Assembly (NCBI GenBank): GCA_003280895.1
Contig: QCDM01000002.1
Location: forward strand, 103,346 to 167,345
Direction: 5' to 3'
From: Prochlorococcus sp. AG-355-I20
GTDB taxonomy: Bacteria > Cyanobacteriota > Cyanobacteriia > PCC-6307 > Cyanobiaceae
Length of the DNA stretch: 64,000 nt
Position numbers and translations under genes: made by a program. A model generated the notes under the pieces. The model worked only from the letters and a program-made list of their open reading frames with translations. It did no database searches and had not been told where the DNA came from. This document shows positions 50,090-59,267 of this stretch, in pieces; the first letter of the stretch is position 1; every line of letters begins with the position of its first letter.

Positions 50090-51187
50090 CTAATTAGTCT
50101 TGAAGCCACATTGAGCTTGATTCAATAGGAAATGATCAGCAAGTACTAAAGCCACCATAGCATCAACCATAGGAACTGCTCTTGGTAGAACACATGGATC
50201 ATGTCTCCCTTTTGCTTTCATTAAAACTTCTTTTCCTTCAGCATTTACTGTTTTCTGTTCTTTCCCTATAGTTGCTGTAGGTTTAAAAGCTATCTTCATC
50301 TCAATATCTTCGCCATTACTTATTCCTCCCTGTATACCGCCTGAATTATTGGATATTGTTCTTAACTTCCTAATATCATCAGATTTAATGAAGGCATCAT
50401 TATGTTCGCTTCCTTTTAAATAAGTTCCAGAGAAACCTGAACCTATTTCGAAGCCTTTCGTGGCAGGCAAAGACATCACAGCCTTAGCTAAATCAGCTTC
50501 TAATTTATCAAAAACAGGCATTCCAAGACCAGAAGGGACGTTTCTTACCAGGCATTCAATGACACCGCCACAAGAATCTCCTTGACGCTTTAATTGCTTA
50601 ATTCTTTCTATCATTTCTGCTGATACCTTCTCATCAGGACATCTAACAATATTAGAATCTATTTTGTTAAGAGAAATTTTTTCTTTATTTATATCAGAAT
50701 CAATATCATGTATACGCTTTACCCAAGATAGTATTTCAGTGTTACAGAAGTTTTTTAATAATTGTTTTGCTACAGAACCAGCAGCTACTCTTCCAATTGT
50801 TTCTCTTGCAGAGGCTCTTCCACCTCCAGAACTTGCCTGAATTCCATATTTCAGATGATATGTACCATCTGCATGAGAAGGTCTAAATACTTGATCCAAA
50901 TTATCATAATCTCCTGGTCTTTGATCCTTGTTTCTTACCAACATTGCTATTGGAGTTCCAAGTGTTAACCCTTCCTTTATTCCACTTAATATTTCAATTT
51001 TATCTTCTTCATTTCTAGGTGTTGTAATGTCACTTTGGCCAGGTCTGCGCCTATCTAATTCATTTTGTATCAGTTCTATATCTACTTTTAACTTAGGTGG
51101 ACATCCATCAAGAATAACTCCCACTGCACCACCATGTGATTCTCCAAAAGTACTAACACGAAAAATTTTTCCAAAACTACTACTCAT
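50090..51187 (-). CDS. aroC: Chorismate synthase
   Basis: A 365-residue flavin-dependent enzyme finishing the shikimate pathway. Start at the ATG giving [19 protein letters not shown]; a longer open frame upstream has no family support. [29 protein letters not shown] and the C-terminal [15 protein letters not shown] are signatures. It lies downstream of psbA but is separated by the psbA terminator. Confidence 0.95.
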   Translation of the reverse strand: MSSSFGKIFRVSTFGESHGGAVGVILDGCPPKLKVDIELIQNELDRRRPGQSDITTPRNEEDKIEILSGIKEGLTLGTPIAMLVRNKDQRPGDYDNLDQVFRPSHADGTYHLKYGIQASSGGGRASARETIGRVAAGSVAKQLLKNFCNTEILSWVKRIHDIDSDINKEKISLNKIDSNIVRCPDEKVSAEMIERIKQLKRQGDSCGGVIECLVRNVPSGLGMPVFDKLEADLAKAVMSLPATKGFEIGSGFSGTYLKGSEHNDAFIKSDDIRKLRTISNNSGGIQGGISNGEDIEMKIAFKPTATIGKEQKTVNAEGKEVLMKAKGRHDPCVLPRAVPMVDAMVALVLADHFLLNQAQCGFKTN

Positions 51188-51245
51188 AGAAATATGAAAT
51201 GTTTTATATATATAAACATTATATGAAACCAATTGAAAATTAAAC

Positions 51246-51272
51246 AAAAAAAAGCCCCCAAAAAGGGGGCTT
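51246..51272 (-). terminator. Terminator of psbA
   Basis: Perfect hairpin AAGCCCCC (51252-51259), loop AAAAA, GGGGGCTT (51265-51272). On the minus strand it ends in a U run from the A tract 51246-51253. It lies about 22 bases past the psbA stop. Confidence 0.92.
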
Positions 51273-51293
51273 GTAAATTTAAGAACTTTAAGC

Positions 51294-52376
51294 TTAACCG
51301 ATAGCTGGAGCTGAAAGAGCTACTGTTGTAGACTCAGCTGCTGCTAGATCAAGTGGGAAGTTGTGAGCGTTACGCTCGTGCATTACTTCCATACCTAGGT
51401 TTGCTCTGTTAAGAACGTCACCCCATGTAGGAACAATCTTACCGTTTGCATCAACAACTGACTGGTTGAAGTTGAAACCGTTAAGGTTGAATGCCATTGT
51501 GCAGATACCCATTGAAGTTAACCATACACAAACAACTGGGAATACAGCTAGGAAGAAGTGAAGACTTCTGCTGTTGTTGAATGAAGCATATTGGAAGATC
51601 AAACGACCGAAGTAGCCATGAGCTGCAACGATGTTGTATGTTTCTTCTTCTTGTCCGAACTTGTAACCATAGTTCTGAGACTCTGTCTCAGTTGTTTCTC
51701 TGATTAGAGAAGAAGTAACAAGTGAACCATGCATAGCTGAGAATAAAGATCCTCCGAACATACCAGCAACACCAGCCATATGGAATGGGTGCATAAGAAT
51801 GTTGTGCTCTGCCTGGAAAACAAACATGAAGTTGAATGTTCCAGAGATACCTAGAGGCATTCCGTCAGAGAATGAACCTTGACCGAATGGGTATACAAGA
51901 AATACTGCGAAAGCTGCTGAAACTGGTGCAGAGTATGCAACACAGATCCAAGGACGCATTCCTAGACGGTATGAAAGCTCCCACTGTCTTCCCATGTATG
52001 CTGAGATACCAATTAGGAAGTGGAAAATTACAAGCTGGTAAGGACCACCGTTATATAACCACTCATCTACAGTAGCTGCTTCCCAAATTGGGTAGAAGTG
52101 TAGACCAATAGCATTAGATGAAGGAACAACTGCACCTGAGATGATGTTGTTTCCATATAGGAATGAACCAGCAACTGGCTCTCTAATTCCGTCGATGTCT
52201 ACTGGTGGTGCTGCGATGAATGCAACGATGAAGCAAGCCGCTGCTGTAAGTAGGCATGGGATCATTAAGACGCCGAACCAACCAACATAAATTCTGTTGT
52301 TAGTTGATGTTACCCACTCACAAAACTGTGGCCAACCTTTTAACAGCGAAGAACGCTGCTGCTGAATAGTTGTCAT
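51294..52376 (-). CDS. psbA: Photosystem II D1 protein
   Basis: A 360-residue D1, five membrane helices. [10 protein letters not shown] opens a slightly different N-terminus; the core ([26 protein letters not shown]) is canonical. Gln131 here, aligned to position 130 of standard D1, is the Gln form. SAYMGR replaces the usual [17 protein letters not shown] leads into the processed C-terminal tail. D1 carries the Mn-cluster ligands, QB site and TyrZ. GC and codon use are higher than in neighbours, as expected for a very abundant message. Confidence 0.98.
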   Translation of the reverse strand: MTTIQQQRSSLLKGWPQFCEWVTSTNNRIYVGWFGVLMIPCLLTAAACFIVAFIAAPPVDIDGIREPVAGSFLYGNNIISGAVVPSSNAIGLHFYPIWEAATVDEWLYNGGPYQLVIFHFLIGISAYMGRQWELSYRLGMRPWICVAYSAPVSAAFAVFLVYPFGQGSFSDGMPLGISGTFNFMFVFQAEHNILMHPFHMAGVAGMFGGSLFSAMHGSLVTSSLIRETTETESQNYGYKFGQEEETYNIVAAHGYFGRLIFQYASFNNSRSLHFFLAVFPVVCVWLTSMGICTMAFNLNGFNFNQSVVDANGKIVPTWGDVLNRANLGMEVMHERNAHNFPLDLAAAESTTVALSAPAIG

Positions 52377-52449
52377 GAGTTCGTAAAGTATGTCTCTAAA
52401 GTGAGACGTGTAAATAAAAACGGAAATTAATTCCGCTTCGGAGATTTTA
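52377..52449 (-). promoter_or_regulatory. psbA promoter and structured 5' leader
   Basis: Minus strand. A -10 element TAAAAT (52444-52449) lies about 68 bases before the ATG. The leader can form two hairpins: CGGAA/TTCCG around 52421-52435 (loop ATTAA) and GTCTC/GAGAC around 52392-52407 (six-base loop), the latter 15 bases from the start codon. No clear Shine-Dalgarno. A role in light-dependent mRNA stability or translation is inferred. Confidence 0.6.
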
Positions 52450-52564
52450 GACCAAAATCGCTAAAAATGTGTAATTTTTTTTTCTTTAAGTAAACTTATT
52501 TTTTGCAAAATCAAAGAAAAGAACCTCCATGTCTTAATATTTTCTTTGTTATTGAGGATTTAAC

Positions 52565-52693
52565 TTGGTAATAATCGAATGGCTTCTTAACGGAAAAAGA
52601 TCGAAAGAGGTAGTTTCCTTAAGAGAGGCTAAGCGTAGAAGACTGCAATTAGAGGCTTTTGGAGCTGTCATTTATTGGAGCGCAAGAATTTAA
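52565..52693 (+). CDS. Small basic protein, 42 codons, unknown
   Basis: TTG start, preceded by GAGG seven bases upstream (52554-52557). The 42-residue product opens with a hydrophobic stretch (VIIEWLLNG), has a basic helix (SLREAKRRRLQLEAFGA) and ends VIYWSARI. It is too short to have been noticed by common gene callers. It diverges from psbA. The Shine-Dalgarno, basic helix and lack of codon bias against coding support reality; no homologue is recognised. Conservation in other strains would settle it. Confidence 0.55.
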   Translation: MVIIEWLLNGKRSKEVVSLREAKRRRLQLEAFGAVIYWSARI

Positions 52694-52812
52694 GTTTTTA
52701 AGGATTTAAGACTTAGCAAAAAAAATAAAAGCTTTAAATATTAAATATACTTATCTTTTAAATAAAAAATCCTTATTAGTTTTAATTAATATTATTGTCC
52801 TTGTTTCTTAAT

Positions 52813-53718
52813 TTAAAGGCTTTCAAACTCATAAACCCATTGATTGTTAGAACTAATAACTTCTTTCTTCGTGTAGCTCATGGCAATTTTTTTTTCCTTA
52901 TAGGCGACTTCGCCAATAAAAACAGGCCAAATCAAATGTTCTCCATCATATTTATGAATTATTCCTTGGCTATCAAGAAATAATGGATCTCCTTTTTTAA
53001 TCATTTTCCAATCTTGGTTTATTCTTTCAGGATGTATAAGGCCATCAATATATCCTTTTTCATCTCTTGGATAATCTATACTCCCTTGATGAACATGAAC
53101 AACCAATTCCTTTGGAAGTTCTATAAGGTTGTTTTTTAATTTTTCTATCTCTTCCCTTAAAGATCTAATTATTATTAAGAATCTATCTATGATTTTTGGA
53201 TCATAAAAATTTTGTGCGACAGCTCCTATTTCAATAACTAAACCACATGGCCAAGCTTCTACAAGAAAGCCTGTTTGAGCTTTGTCTTTTTCGTGCAAAT
53301 AAATAGGCAATCCAAATTTGTTCTGCAGTAATGCAGCTAAACAAAAATCTTTGAATCTCCTCCCATACAAAACAATGCTTGTTCCCATATTTGCAGTAGT
53401 AGTGTGCAAATCAATTGCAATTTGACAGGGCTTAGATCCATGGATTCCAAATTGATCTACTAAAAAATTAGCTCTATTAATTTCATAAACAATATTATTT
53501 TCTTTTTCATGATTTTTAATTTCTTTAAAAGATCTATTTAAATCTACATCTATATATCTGTAACCTTTTTCATAGGCAACAGGATTTCCTATGATGTACT
53601 CATACTCGATACCATGATTTAAACTATTTTCCTCTCTATTAAATTTTTTAACCGCCCAAACAGGATTAATTTCATTCCCATGAGTACCTGAAACTATAAG
53701 TATTCTTTGAACAGTCAT
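52813..53718 (-). CDS. Aspartoacylase/succinylglutamate desuccinylase-family protein
   Basis: A 301-residue zinc enzyme from the ATG giving TVQRILIVSGTHGNE (zinc ligands His13, Glu16). A second zinc histidine is in IAIDLHTTTANM, and VIEIGAVAQ holds a catalytic Glu. Members cleave N-acyl-aspartate or related amides. It diverges from the glutathione transferase gene across 22 bases. Confidence 0.85.
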   Translation of the reverse strand: MTVQRILIVSGTHGNEINPVWAVKKFNREENSLNHGIEYEYIIGNPVAYEKGYRYIDVDLNRSFKEIKNHEKENNIVYEINRANFLVDQFGIHGSKPCQIAIDLHTTTANMGTSIVLYGRRFKDFCLAALLQNKFGLPIYLHEKDKAQTGFLVEAWPCGLVIEIGAVAQNFYDPKIIDRFLIIIRSLREEIEKLKNNLIELPKELVVHVHQGSIDYPRDEKGYIDGLIHPERINQDWKMIKKGDPLFLDSQGIIHKYDGEHLIWPVFIGEVAYKEKKIAMSYTKKEVISSNNQWVYEFESL

Positions 53719-53740
53719 TTTTTCATTAAAGTAAAATTTT

Positions 53741-54685
53741 ATGCAAAATAAATACCTTATAAAAGCCACCAGAAAATTCTGGTTTTGGTTTTGGGCCCAA
53801 TCAATGAATGGCTTCGCACCATCAGATTTACATGGTAACTATAAAAGGCCGAAAGGTATAACTATTGATAGTGAATACGATATTAATTGTGAGAATGGAC
53901 AAATTTATTTATTGGTAGGGAATTCTTGTCCATGGTGTCAAAGAACTTTACTCGTCCACGAAATAAAACACTTATCTAAAAAAGTAAAAGTTATTTTTTT
54001 AAAAGCAGATCTTGAGCATGGCGAATGGATTTTCAATAAAAAGTTTAAGGGATGCATGAGACTTTCAGACCTTTACAAAAAAGCTAATAAAAAGATTATT
54101 TTTAGAGCGACTTTACCCCTCTTAATTTGCTTTGTAAAAGATGAAGTAAATATTTTATCTAATGAAAGTTCACAAATTATAAAACTACTCAATTCAATAA
54201 AAATTCAATCAAAAATTCAGATATTAACTATTGAAAACTGTAATCAAAAATTTTTAGATTTAATTAATAACAGCATTAATGATGGCGTATATAAGTGTGG
54301 TTTCGCCAGAAATCAGTCAGCTTACGAAAACGCAAGTCAAAATCTTTTCGCAGCTATAAATGAAGTTGAAAATTTTCTACAGAAGAACAAAGGAGACTGG
54401 ATATTTGGAGAAAACTTAACCTACGCAGATATTTACCTTTTTCCAACGCTTATAAGATGGGAATTGATATATAGCAAACTTTTCAAATGTACTGAACAAG
54501 AGCTCTCAAGTTTCGAAAAGATTATTGAATGGAGATTAAAATTCTTTAAATTATCTAACGTAAATAGGACATGCCTCGACAATGAATGGAAAAAAGATTA
54601 TTACAAAGCTTTATTCCCTTTAAACCCAAATCAACTAATCCCAGTTTTACCATCGCTAAATGAAATAATGAAAATAGAGACCTAA
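53741..54685 (+). CDS. Ecm4-like glutathione transferase (S-glutathionyl-hydroquinone reductase type)
   Basis: A 314-residue GST. The N-terminal block WAQSMNGFAPSDLHGNYKRP leads into the thioredoxin-fold domain with SCPWCQRTL (Cys63, Cys66). NDGVYKCGFARNQSAYENA and YADIYLFPTLIRWE belong to the Ecm4/omega-like C-terminal domain. The CPWC motif has an extra cysteine where most Ecm4 proteins have one. Substrate unknown. Confidence 0.78.
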   Translation: MQNKYLIKATRKFWFWFWAQSMNGFAPSDLHGNYKRPKGITIDSEYDINCENGQIYLLVGNSCPWCQRTLLVHEIKHLSKKVKVIFLKADLEHGEWIFNKKFKGCMRLSDLYKKANKKIIFRATLPLLICFVKDEVNILSNESSQIIKLLNSIKIQSKIQILTIENCNQKFLDLINNSINDGVYKCGFARNQSAYENASQNLFAAINEVENFLQKNKGDWIFGENLTYADIYLFPTLIRWELIYSKLFKCTEQELSSFEKIIEWRLKFFKLSNVNRTCLDNEWKKDYYKALFPLNPNQLIPVLPSLNEIMKIET

Positions 54686-54811
54686 AAAATACAAAAATCA
54701 ATTTCGAAAAAAAATGATGTTGTAATGAACACTTATTTAGTTCATAGATAATGCAATTTCATTAGAAATTAACTATGTTATGTATGTCTACTAAAGTACG
54801 AAAAGCTTAAA

Positions 54812-55030
54812 ATGAAATCCATTGACGAACACATCCAAAAAGATCAATCGGAAATCGAATCTGCAAAAGCAGAGGGCAACCTTCCAAAGGTCAGACATCT
54901 AACTGAAGAGCTAAAAGAACTCGAAGAATATAAGGATCATCATCCAAATGATAAACATGACCCTAATGCTTTGGAACTATTCTGCGATGCCAACCCAGAT
55001 GAACCAGAATGTCTTGTTTATGATGATTAA
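54812..55030 (+). CDS. cp12: CP12 Calvin-cycle regulatory protein, truncated N-terminal type
   Basis: A 72-residue protein whose end ALELFCDANPDEPECLVYDD matches the C-terminal CP12 module, with Cys58 and Cys67 spaced C-x8-C. This pair binds and inhibits GAPDH and PRK in the dark. The N-terminal cysteine pair and AWDxVEE block of plant CP12 are absent; instead a charged helix (about 8-42). A terminator follows. Confidence 0.85.
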   Translation: MKSIDEHIQKDQSEIESAKAEGNLPKVRHLTEELKELEEYKDHHPNDKHDPNALELFCDANPDEPECLVYDD

Positions 55031-55051
55031 GTTTTCTTTTAACTGATAATG

Positions 55052-55083
55052 CAAAAAAAAGGGCTCTAAAAGCCCTTTTTTTT
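55052..55083. terminator. Bidirectional terminator between cp12 and a convergent small gene
   Basis: Hairpin AAGGGCT-CTAAA-AGCCCTT (55059-55077), flanked by an A tract on one side and T tract on the other, so either strand gives stem plus U run. It can end both cp12 and the minus-strand gene at 55099. Confidence 0.85.
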
Positions 55084-55098
55084 ATATATTAATTTTTT

Positions 55099-55281
55099 TT
55101 AGTAATCTCTATTAAAGTCGGATGGACTTCCTGTAAGTGAACACACAACCGACTCTTCATTTTTCATTTCCTTGACTTCTACAATTGGTCTTCCCATTTT
55201 CTTCAAAACCTCAATATCTTGAATGGTTTGACATCTAGCTATTATTTTTCCTTCTTGATCAAAGCAAGTATAGAAATTCAT
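55099..55281 (-). CDS. Small protein, unknown function
   Basis: A 60-residue product: MNFYTCFDQEGKIIARCQTI, then IEVLKKMGRPIVEVKEMKN, and the end SPSDFNRDY. It has three cysteines (6, 17 and 47) and shares the bidirectional terminator with cp12. No family recognised; the compact, well-ordered reading frame and terminator support a real gene. Confidence 0.6.
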   Translation of the reverse strand: MNFYTCFDQEGKIIARCQTIQDIEVLKKMGRPIVEVKEMKNEESVVCSLTGSPSDFNRDY

Positions 55282-55367
55282 ATTATGTTTAAAGAAGTAT
55301 CTTATTTATGACTAATTTTTATTATTAAATCAAGTGTTTATTTTTACAAAAAAATTTTAAATCAAAA

Positions 55368-56351
55368 TTAGATCCTTTTCCATACTTCAGAAAGCAGTGA
55401 AGATAAACCTTTTTTTAAAGATGAAGAAATAACTAAAACTTTCTTTTTAGATAAATCTTCTAACTTTTTTGAAATTTTTTTCAAATAATCATCATCTACC
55501 AGCTCCATTTTATTCAATACTATTATCCTCTCTTTATCTAAAAGACCTTTTCCATATTTTTTTAATTCCTGCTCAATTACATCAAAATCATTTAAAGGAT
55601 TTTCTGCAATTGCATCAATTAAATGAACAAGTATCTTCGTTCTTTGGATGTGCCTTAAAAAATCATGGCCTAAACCTACTCCATCAGCCGCCCCTGATAT
55701 TAATCCAGGAATATCCGCAAAAAGGCAACCATTCCCATCAATTTTTCTTACTACACCTAAGTTAGGTATTAGAGTTGTGAAAGGATAATTTGCGATTTTT
55801 GGACGGGCAGATGACACAACGGAAATTAAGGTACTTTTCCCAGCATTTGGAAGTCCTATAATGCCAACCTCTGCAAGAAGTTTTAGTTCTAATTTAACAT
55901 CCCATATCTCACCATCTTTTCCTTCAGTGAATGATTCTGGGGCTCTATTTTGATTACTTAAATAGTAAGCATTTCCATGTCCACCTCTTCCTCCGATTGC
56001 AATAGTTAAACTCTGTTTATCTTCAGTTAAGTCTCCTAAAATAATACCGGATTTAATATCCCTTATTTCTGTACCGCAGGGTACTTTAAGGATTGTATCC
56101 TTACCTGAAGCACCTGATCTCTTATTAGGACCTCCTTTGCATCCATCTTCAGCGATTATTTCACGTTTGAATTTGAAATCTAATAATGTTTGCAGATTAT
56201 TATCAGCCATCAAAATAACTGAACCCCCTCTGCCACCATTTCCCCCTGAAGGTCCTCCAGCAGGAACAAATTTTTCTCTTCTAAATGAAACTATTCCATT
56301 TCCACCTTTTCCAGCTTTAAGAATAATGTTTGCTTGATCAATAAATTGCAC
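55368..56351 (-). CDS. obg: GTPase Obg/CgtA
   Basis: A 327-residue GTPase for ribosome assembly and growth control. The glycine-rich Obg fold (about 1-155) includes [14 protein letters not shown]; the G domain holds GLPNAGKS and the G2-G4 motifs, including [12 protein letters not shown] and NKMELV. The C-terminal extension is short. Confidence 0.95.
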   Translation of the reverse strand: MQFIDQANIILKAGKGGNGIVSFRREKFVPAGGPSGGNGGRGGSVILMADNNLQTLLDFKFKREIIAEDGCKGGPNKRSGASGKDTILKVPCGTEIRDIKSGIILGDLTEDKQSLTIAIGGRGGHGNAYYLSNQNRAPESFTEGKDGEIWDVKLELKLLAEVGIIGLPNAGKSTLISVVSSARPKIANYPFTTLIPNLGVVRKIDGNGCLFADIPGLISGAADGVGLGHDFLRHIQRTKILVHLIDAIAENPLNDFDVIEQELKKYGKGLLDKERIIVLNKMELVDDDYLKKISKKLEDLSKKKVLVISSSLKKGLSSLLSEVWKRI

Positions 56352-56392
56352 TTAGGTACGATTATTAAATTGTTTTCTAGATATTTTAAATT

Positions 56393-58804
56393 TTATTTTA
56401 TCCACGCAATACTGCAACCAGGCCCACCCTCGTTGTTGGCTGCATCTTCAATCTTATCAACATAATTTAAACCTGATAACCAATTTCTTATTCCTTTTTT
56501 TAATTTCCCAGTACCAATTCCATGAACAATCCATAAAGGTCCATGAAATTTTCTAATTTTCTCCTCAATAATTATTTCGGCTTCATGAACTCTTAAACCT
56601 CTTACGTCAATTGTATTTTTACTGGTTCTTATTTTAGAAAAAGAAAAATCTTCTCTTGTAGATTTGATCTCAATTTTTGACCTTTTGAAATTAGGCTTTT
56701 CTCCATTAATACCTTCAAAGTCATTTACAGATAATGTGCTTCTGAATGAACCACATTTAACTTCATAAAAACCACCTTTTTTATCTAAATCTACAATTTG
56801 TCCCGTGCTATTTAAACTTTTAATTTTTACAAAATCGCCTATCTGAGGATTCCATGATATTGACTTTTCAAATTTTTTTTGGGTTAAATGTTCCGTCTCA
56901 ATTTCCTTTAATCTTTTTCCAATAATCCTCGTATCCTCTCCATTAACATTTTTATCTCTTAATTTTTTAATCAAATCTACTACTTCTTTTTTAGCGGATA
57001 AAATATGTTTTGATAATTTAGACCTTTCAATTTCCTGAATTTTTTCAGCATTTATTTTTTGATATTCATAATTTTTCTTCAGTTCATCATGTAACATTTC
57101 AGTCCTTGCAATTAATTCTGCAGCCGCTTCTGCAGAATTTTGTTGTTTAATCCTCTCTTCCTCAAGTCCTTTAATGATATTGTTAATATTATCAACTTGT
57201 TTTGGCTTTAGATAATTTTCAGCTTCATTGATTATGCTTTCATCGAGACCAATTCTCTTTGAAATTGACAAAGCATTACTTCTCCCAGGGATACCCCAGT
57301 TGAGTATATATTTTGGCTTCAAAGAATCCTCATCAAAGGCAACTGATACGTTTTCAAACCTTGAGTCATTATATTTTAAAGCCTTAATATCTCCATAATG
57401 TGTAGTTGCTAAGGTGATATCAGATTTATTTGCAAATTCTTTTAATAAAGCCATCGCAAGAGCACTTCCTTCAAGAGGATCTGTGCCAGATCCAATCTCA
57501 TCTAACAAAACAACTGATAATCCTTTCTTGTAATCAAGTGAATCTAATATCTCTTTTATGCGGGATATATGCCCACTGAAGGTAGATAAATTTTCTTCTA
57601 ATGATTGATTATCTCCTATATCCACATATATATTTGGACAAAAAGGTATAATTGGGATTTCTGTTGAAGGTATCAATAATCCTGCTCTAGCCATTAGTAA
57701 AGACAACCCCAAACCTTTTAAAGCTGCCGTTTTACCTCCAGTATTTGGACCTGTAATAGCTACAACCTTAATATTTCTATTTATATGAAAATCGACTGCC
57801 ACTGGGGGCGGAGCTCCTTTTTTCTTATGTTCCCAAATCAATAAGGGATGAGAAAAACCAATTAAAGAAATAATAGGATTTTTCTCAAATGTAGGAGTTT
57901 TGCCTCCAATCCATTTCGAATATCTTGAACGAGTTGTAGCATTTTCTAATCTCAATAAAATGGATGCCATTTCAATAAGATTTTCTGAATTATCACAAAC
58001 AACTTGGGACCATTTCTTAAGTAATTTGTATTCTTCTGCTGTAATCATAGCCTCTAAAGAAGCAATCTTATTACCTTTAGTCACTACACTGTCAGGCTCA
58101 AAATATACTGTATTTCCTGAAGATGAAGAGTCATGAATTATTCCTTTAAATTTATGAACATAATTAACTTTCATTGCTAAAACAGGCCTACCATATCGAT
58201 CTCCAATAGTAGTATCTTGCAAATAAGCTAAATTCTTTTGAATAAATTTCTCAACTAATATTTTTCTTTCAAGTTTCTTAGATAATAATTCTTTTCTTAG
58301 AATAGATAGTTCACTACTAGCATTGTCTGAAATTCTTCCATTCGATTCAATGCCTTTTTTAAAAATCGTTTCGATATTCTTATGGTCAATTAAATTTTTT
58401 GTAAATGATGAAATATAAGGCCTTTGTTCGAAATCTAATAATATTTTTTTTAAATTTCTTGCTGCAGCAATTGTTTTCGCTATTTCAAACAATTCAGAAG
58501 ATGAAATTACACCCCCCTTTGAACAAATTTCAATATTTCTACTAATATCAAAAACACCAGAAAAACTAATAGATTTATCTAAATTACTTTCTAGATTATT
58601 CATTTCGACAGTTTCATTCAAAAGTCTTTTAGATGATTCATATTCTGAAGGAATACTAAAACTTAAAATTGCTCGTTTACCCATTTTTGTTGAGGCGAAT
58701 GAAGATAAATGCGTTTTTAATGAATCCCACTCTAAAAGGCTTATAGATTCTTCTTCTAAGGTAATATCTGAATATGATTTTTTAAAATAACTTTTCTCTT
58801 GCAT
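56393..58804 (-). CDS. mutS2: Endonuclease MutS2
   Basis: About 803 residues from the ATG at 58804; an upstream TTG (58822) overlaps the VOC gene stop. It has the MutS core with Walker A ITGPNTGGKTAALKGLG and LLDEIGSGTDPLEG, a coiled-coil middle (about 510-610), and a C-terminal Smr domain with DVRGLRVHEAE and HGIGTGKLKKGI. MutS2 proteins suppress recombination or rescue collided ribosomes. Confidence 0.93.
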   Translation of the reverse strand: MQEKSYFKKSYSDITLEEESISLLEWDSLKTHLSSFASTKMGKRAILSFSIPSEYESSKRLLNETVEMNNLESNLDKSISFSGVFDISRNIEICSKGGVISSSELFEIAKTIAAARNLKKILLDFEQRPYISSFTKNLIDHKNIETIFKKGIESNGRISDNASSELSILRKELLSKKLERKILVEKFIQKNLAYLQDTTIGDRYGRPVLAMKVNYVHKFKGIIHDSSSSGNTVYFEPDSVVTKGNKIASLEAMITAEEYKLLKKWSQVVCDNSENLIEMASILLRLENATTRSRYSKWIGGKTPTFEKNPIISLIGFSHPLLIWEHKKKGAPPPVAVDFHINRNIKVVAITGPNTGGKTAALKGLGLSLLMARAGLLIPSTEIPIIPFCPNIYVDIGDNQSLEENLSTFSGHISRIKEILDSLDYKKGLSVVLLDEIGSGTDPLEGSALAMALLKEFANKSDITLATTHYGDIKALKYNDSRFENVSVAFDEDSLKPKYILNWGIPGRSNALSISKRIGLDESIINEAENYLKPKQVDNINNIIKGLEEERIKQQNSAEAAAELIARTEMLHDELKKNYEYQKINAEKIQEIERSKLSKHILSAKKEVVDLIKKLRDKNVNGEDTRIIGKRLKEIETEHLTQKKFEKSISWNPQIGDFVKIKSLNSTGQIVDLDKKGGFYEVKCGSFRSTLSVNDFEGINGEKPNFKRSKIEIKSTREDFSFSKIRTSKNTIDVRGLRVHEAEIIIEEKIRKFHGPLWIVHGIGTGKLKKGIRNWLSGLNYVDKIEDAANNEGGPGCSIAWIK

Positions 58805-58818
58805 ACAAAAAAAAAGAA

Positions 58819-59205
58819 TCAAACATTAGATTGAATACCTTCAGGAGGAACATAAAGCATCTCAAGCCAGTTTCCTTCAGTATCCTTCATATAAAAAGAT
58901 GCTGTTCCATCTCTATGCTCATGTAAAGGACCAACTTTTACACCAGAATTTTTTAAATCATTTTGAATTTTTTTCACTTCTTTTTTATTTTCAAAATGAA
59001 AGGCAAAGTGAGGTCCCGCAGCTTTGTAGCTAGGTCCTAACAATGCTAGTCCATCTTTCCCTTTACCAGCTTCTAAATAAGACCAATCTTTATCGTCCCA
59101 AACTAAATTCATACCAAGCTTAATATAAAATGATTTAGCCCTTTCGAGATTCTCTACTCTAAGTGCAATGTGACCAATCCTATTTACTCCTTGTGAAAAC
59201 TTCAA
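58819..59205 (-). CDS. VOC/glyoxalase-family protein
   Basis: A 128-residue two-repeat VOC protein. RIGHIALRVENLERAKSFYIKLG is the first beta-alpha-beta repeat, and PHFAFHFENK with ASFYMKDTEGNWLEML the second; His/Glu metal positions are plausible. It precedes mutS2 on the same strand with a short gap. Substrate unknown; the glyoxalase reaction is not established. Confidence 0.75.
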   Translation of the reverse strand: MKFSQGVNRIGHIALRVENLERAKSFYIKLGMNLVWDDKDWSYLEAGKGKDGLALLGPSYKAAGPHFAFHFENKKEVKKIQNDLKNSGVKVGPLHEHRDGTASFYMKDTEGNWLEMLYVPPEGIQSNV

Positions 59206-59267
59206 AACAAAGTAGTTAATTTATTACTTATCTAAGAATAAACCAAATTTTTGTTAATAATGAGTTT

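Noticed and set aside
51836..52075. 79-codon open frame antisense to psbA
   Set aside because: It is explained as a mirror of the strongly biased psbA codons; no start signal or family match.
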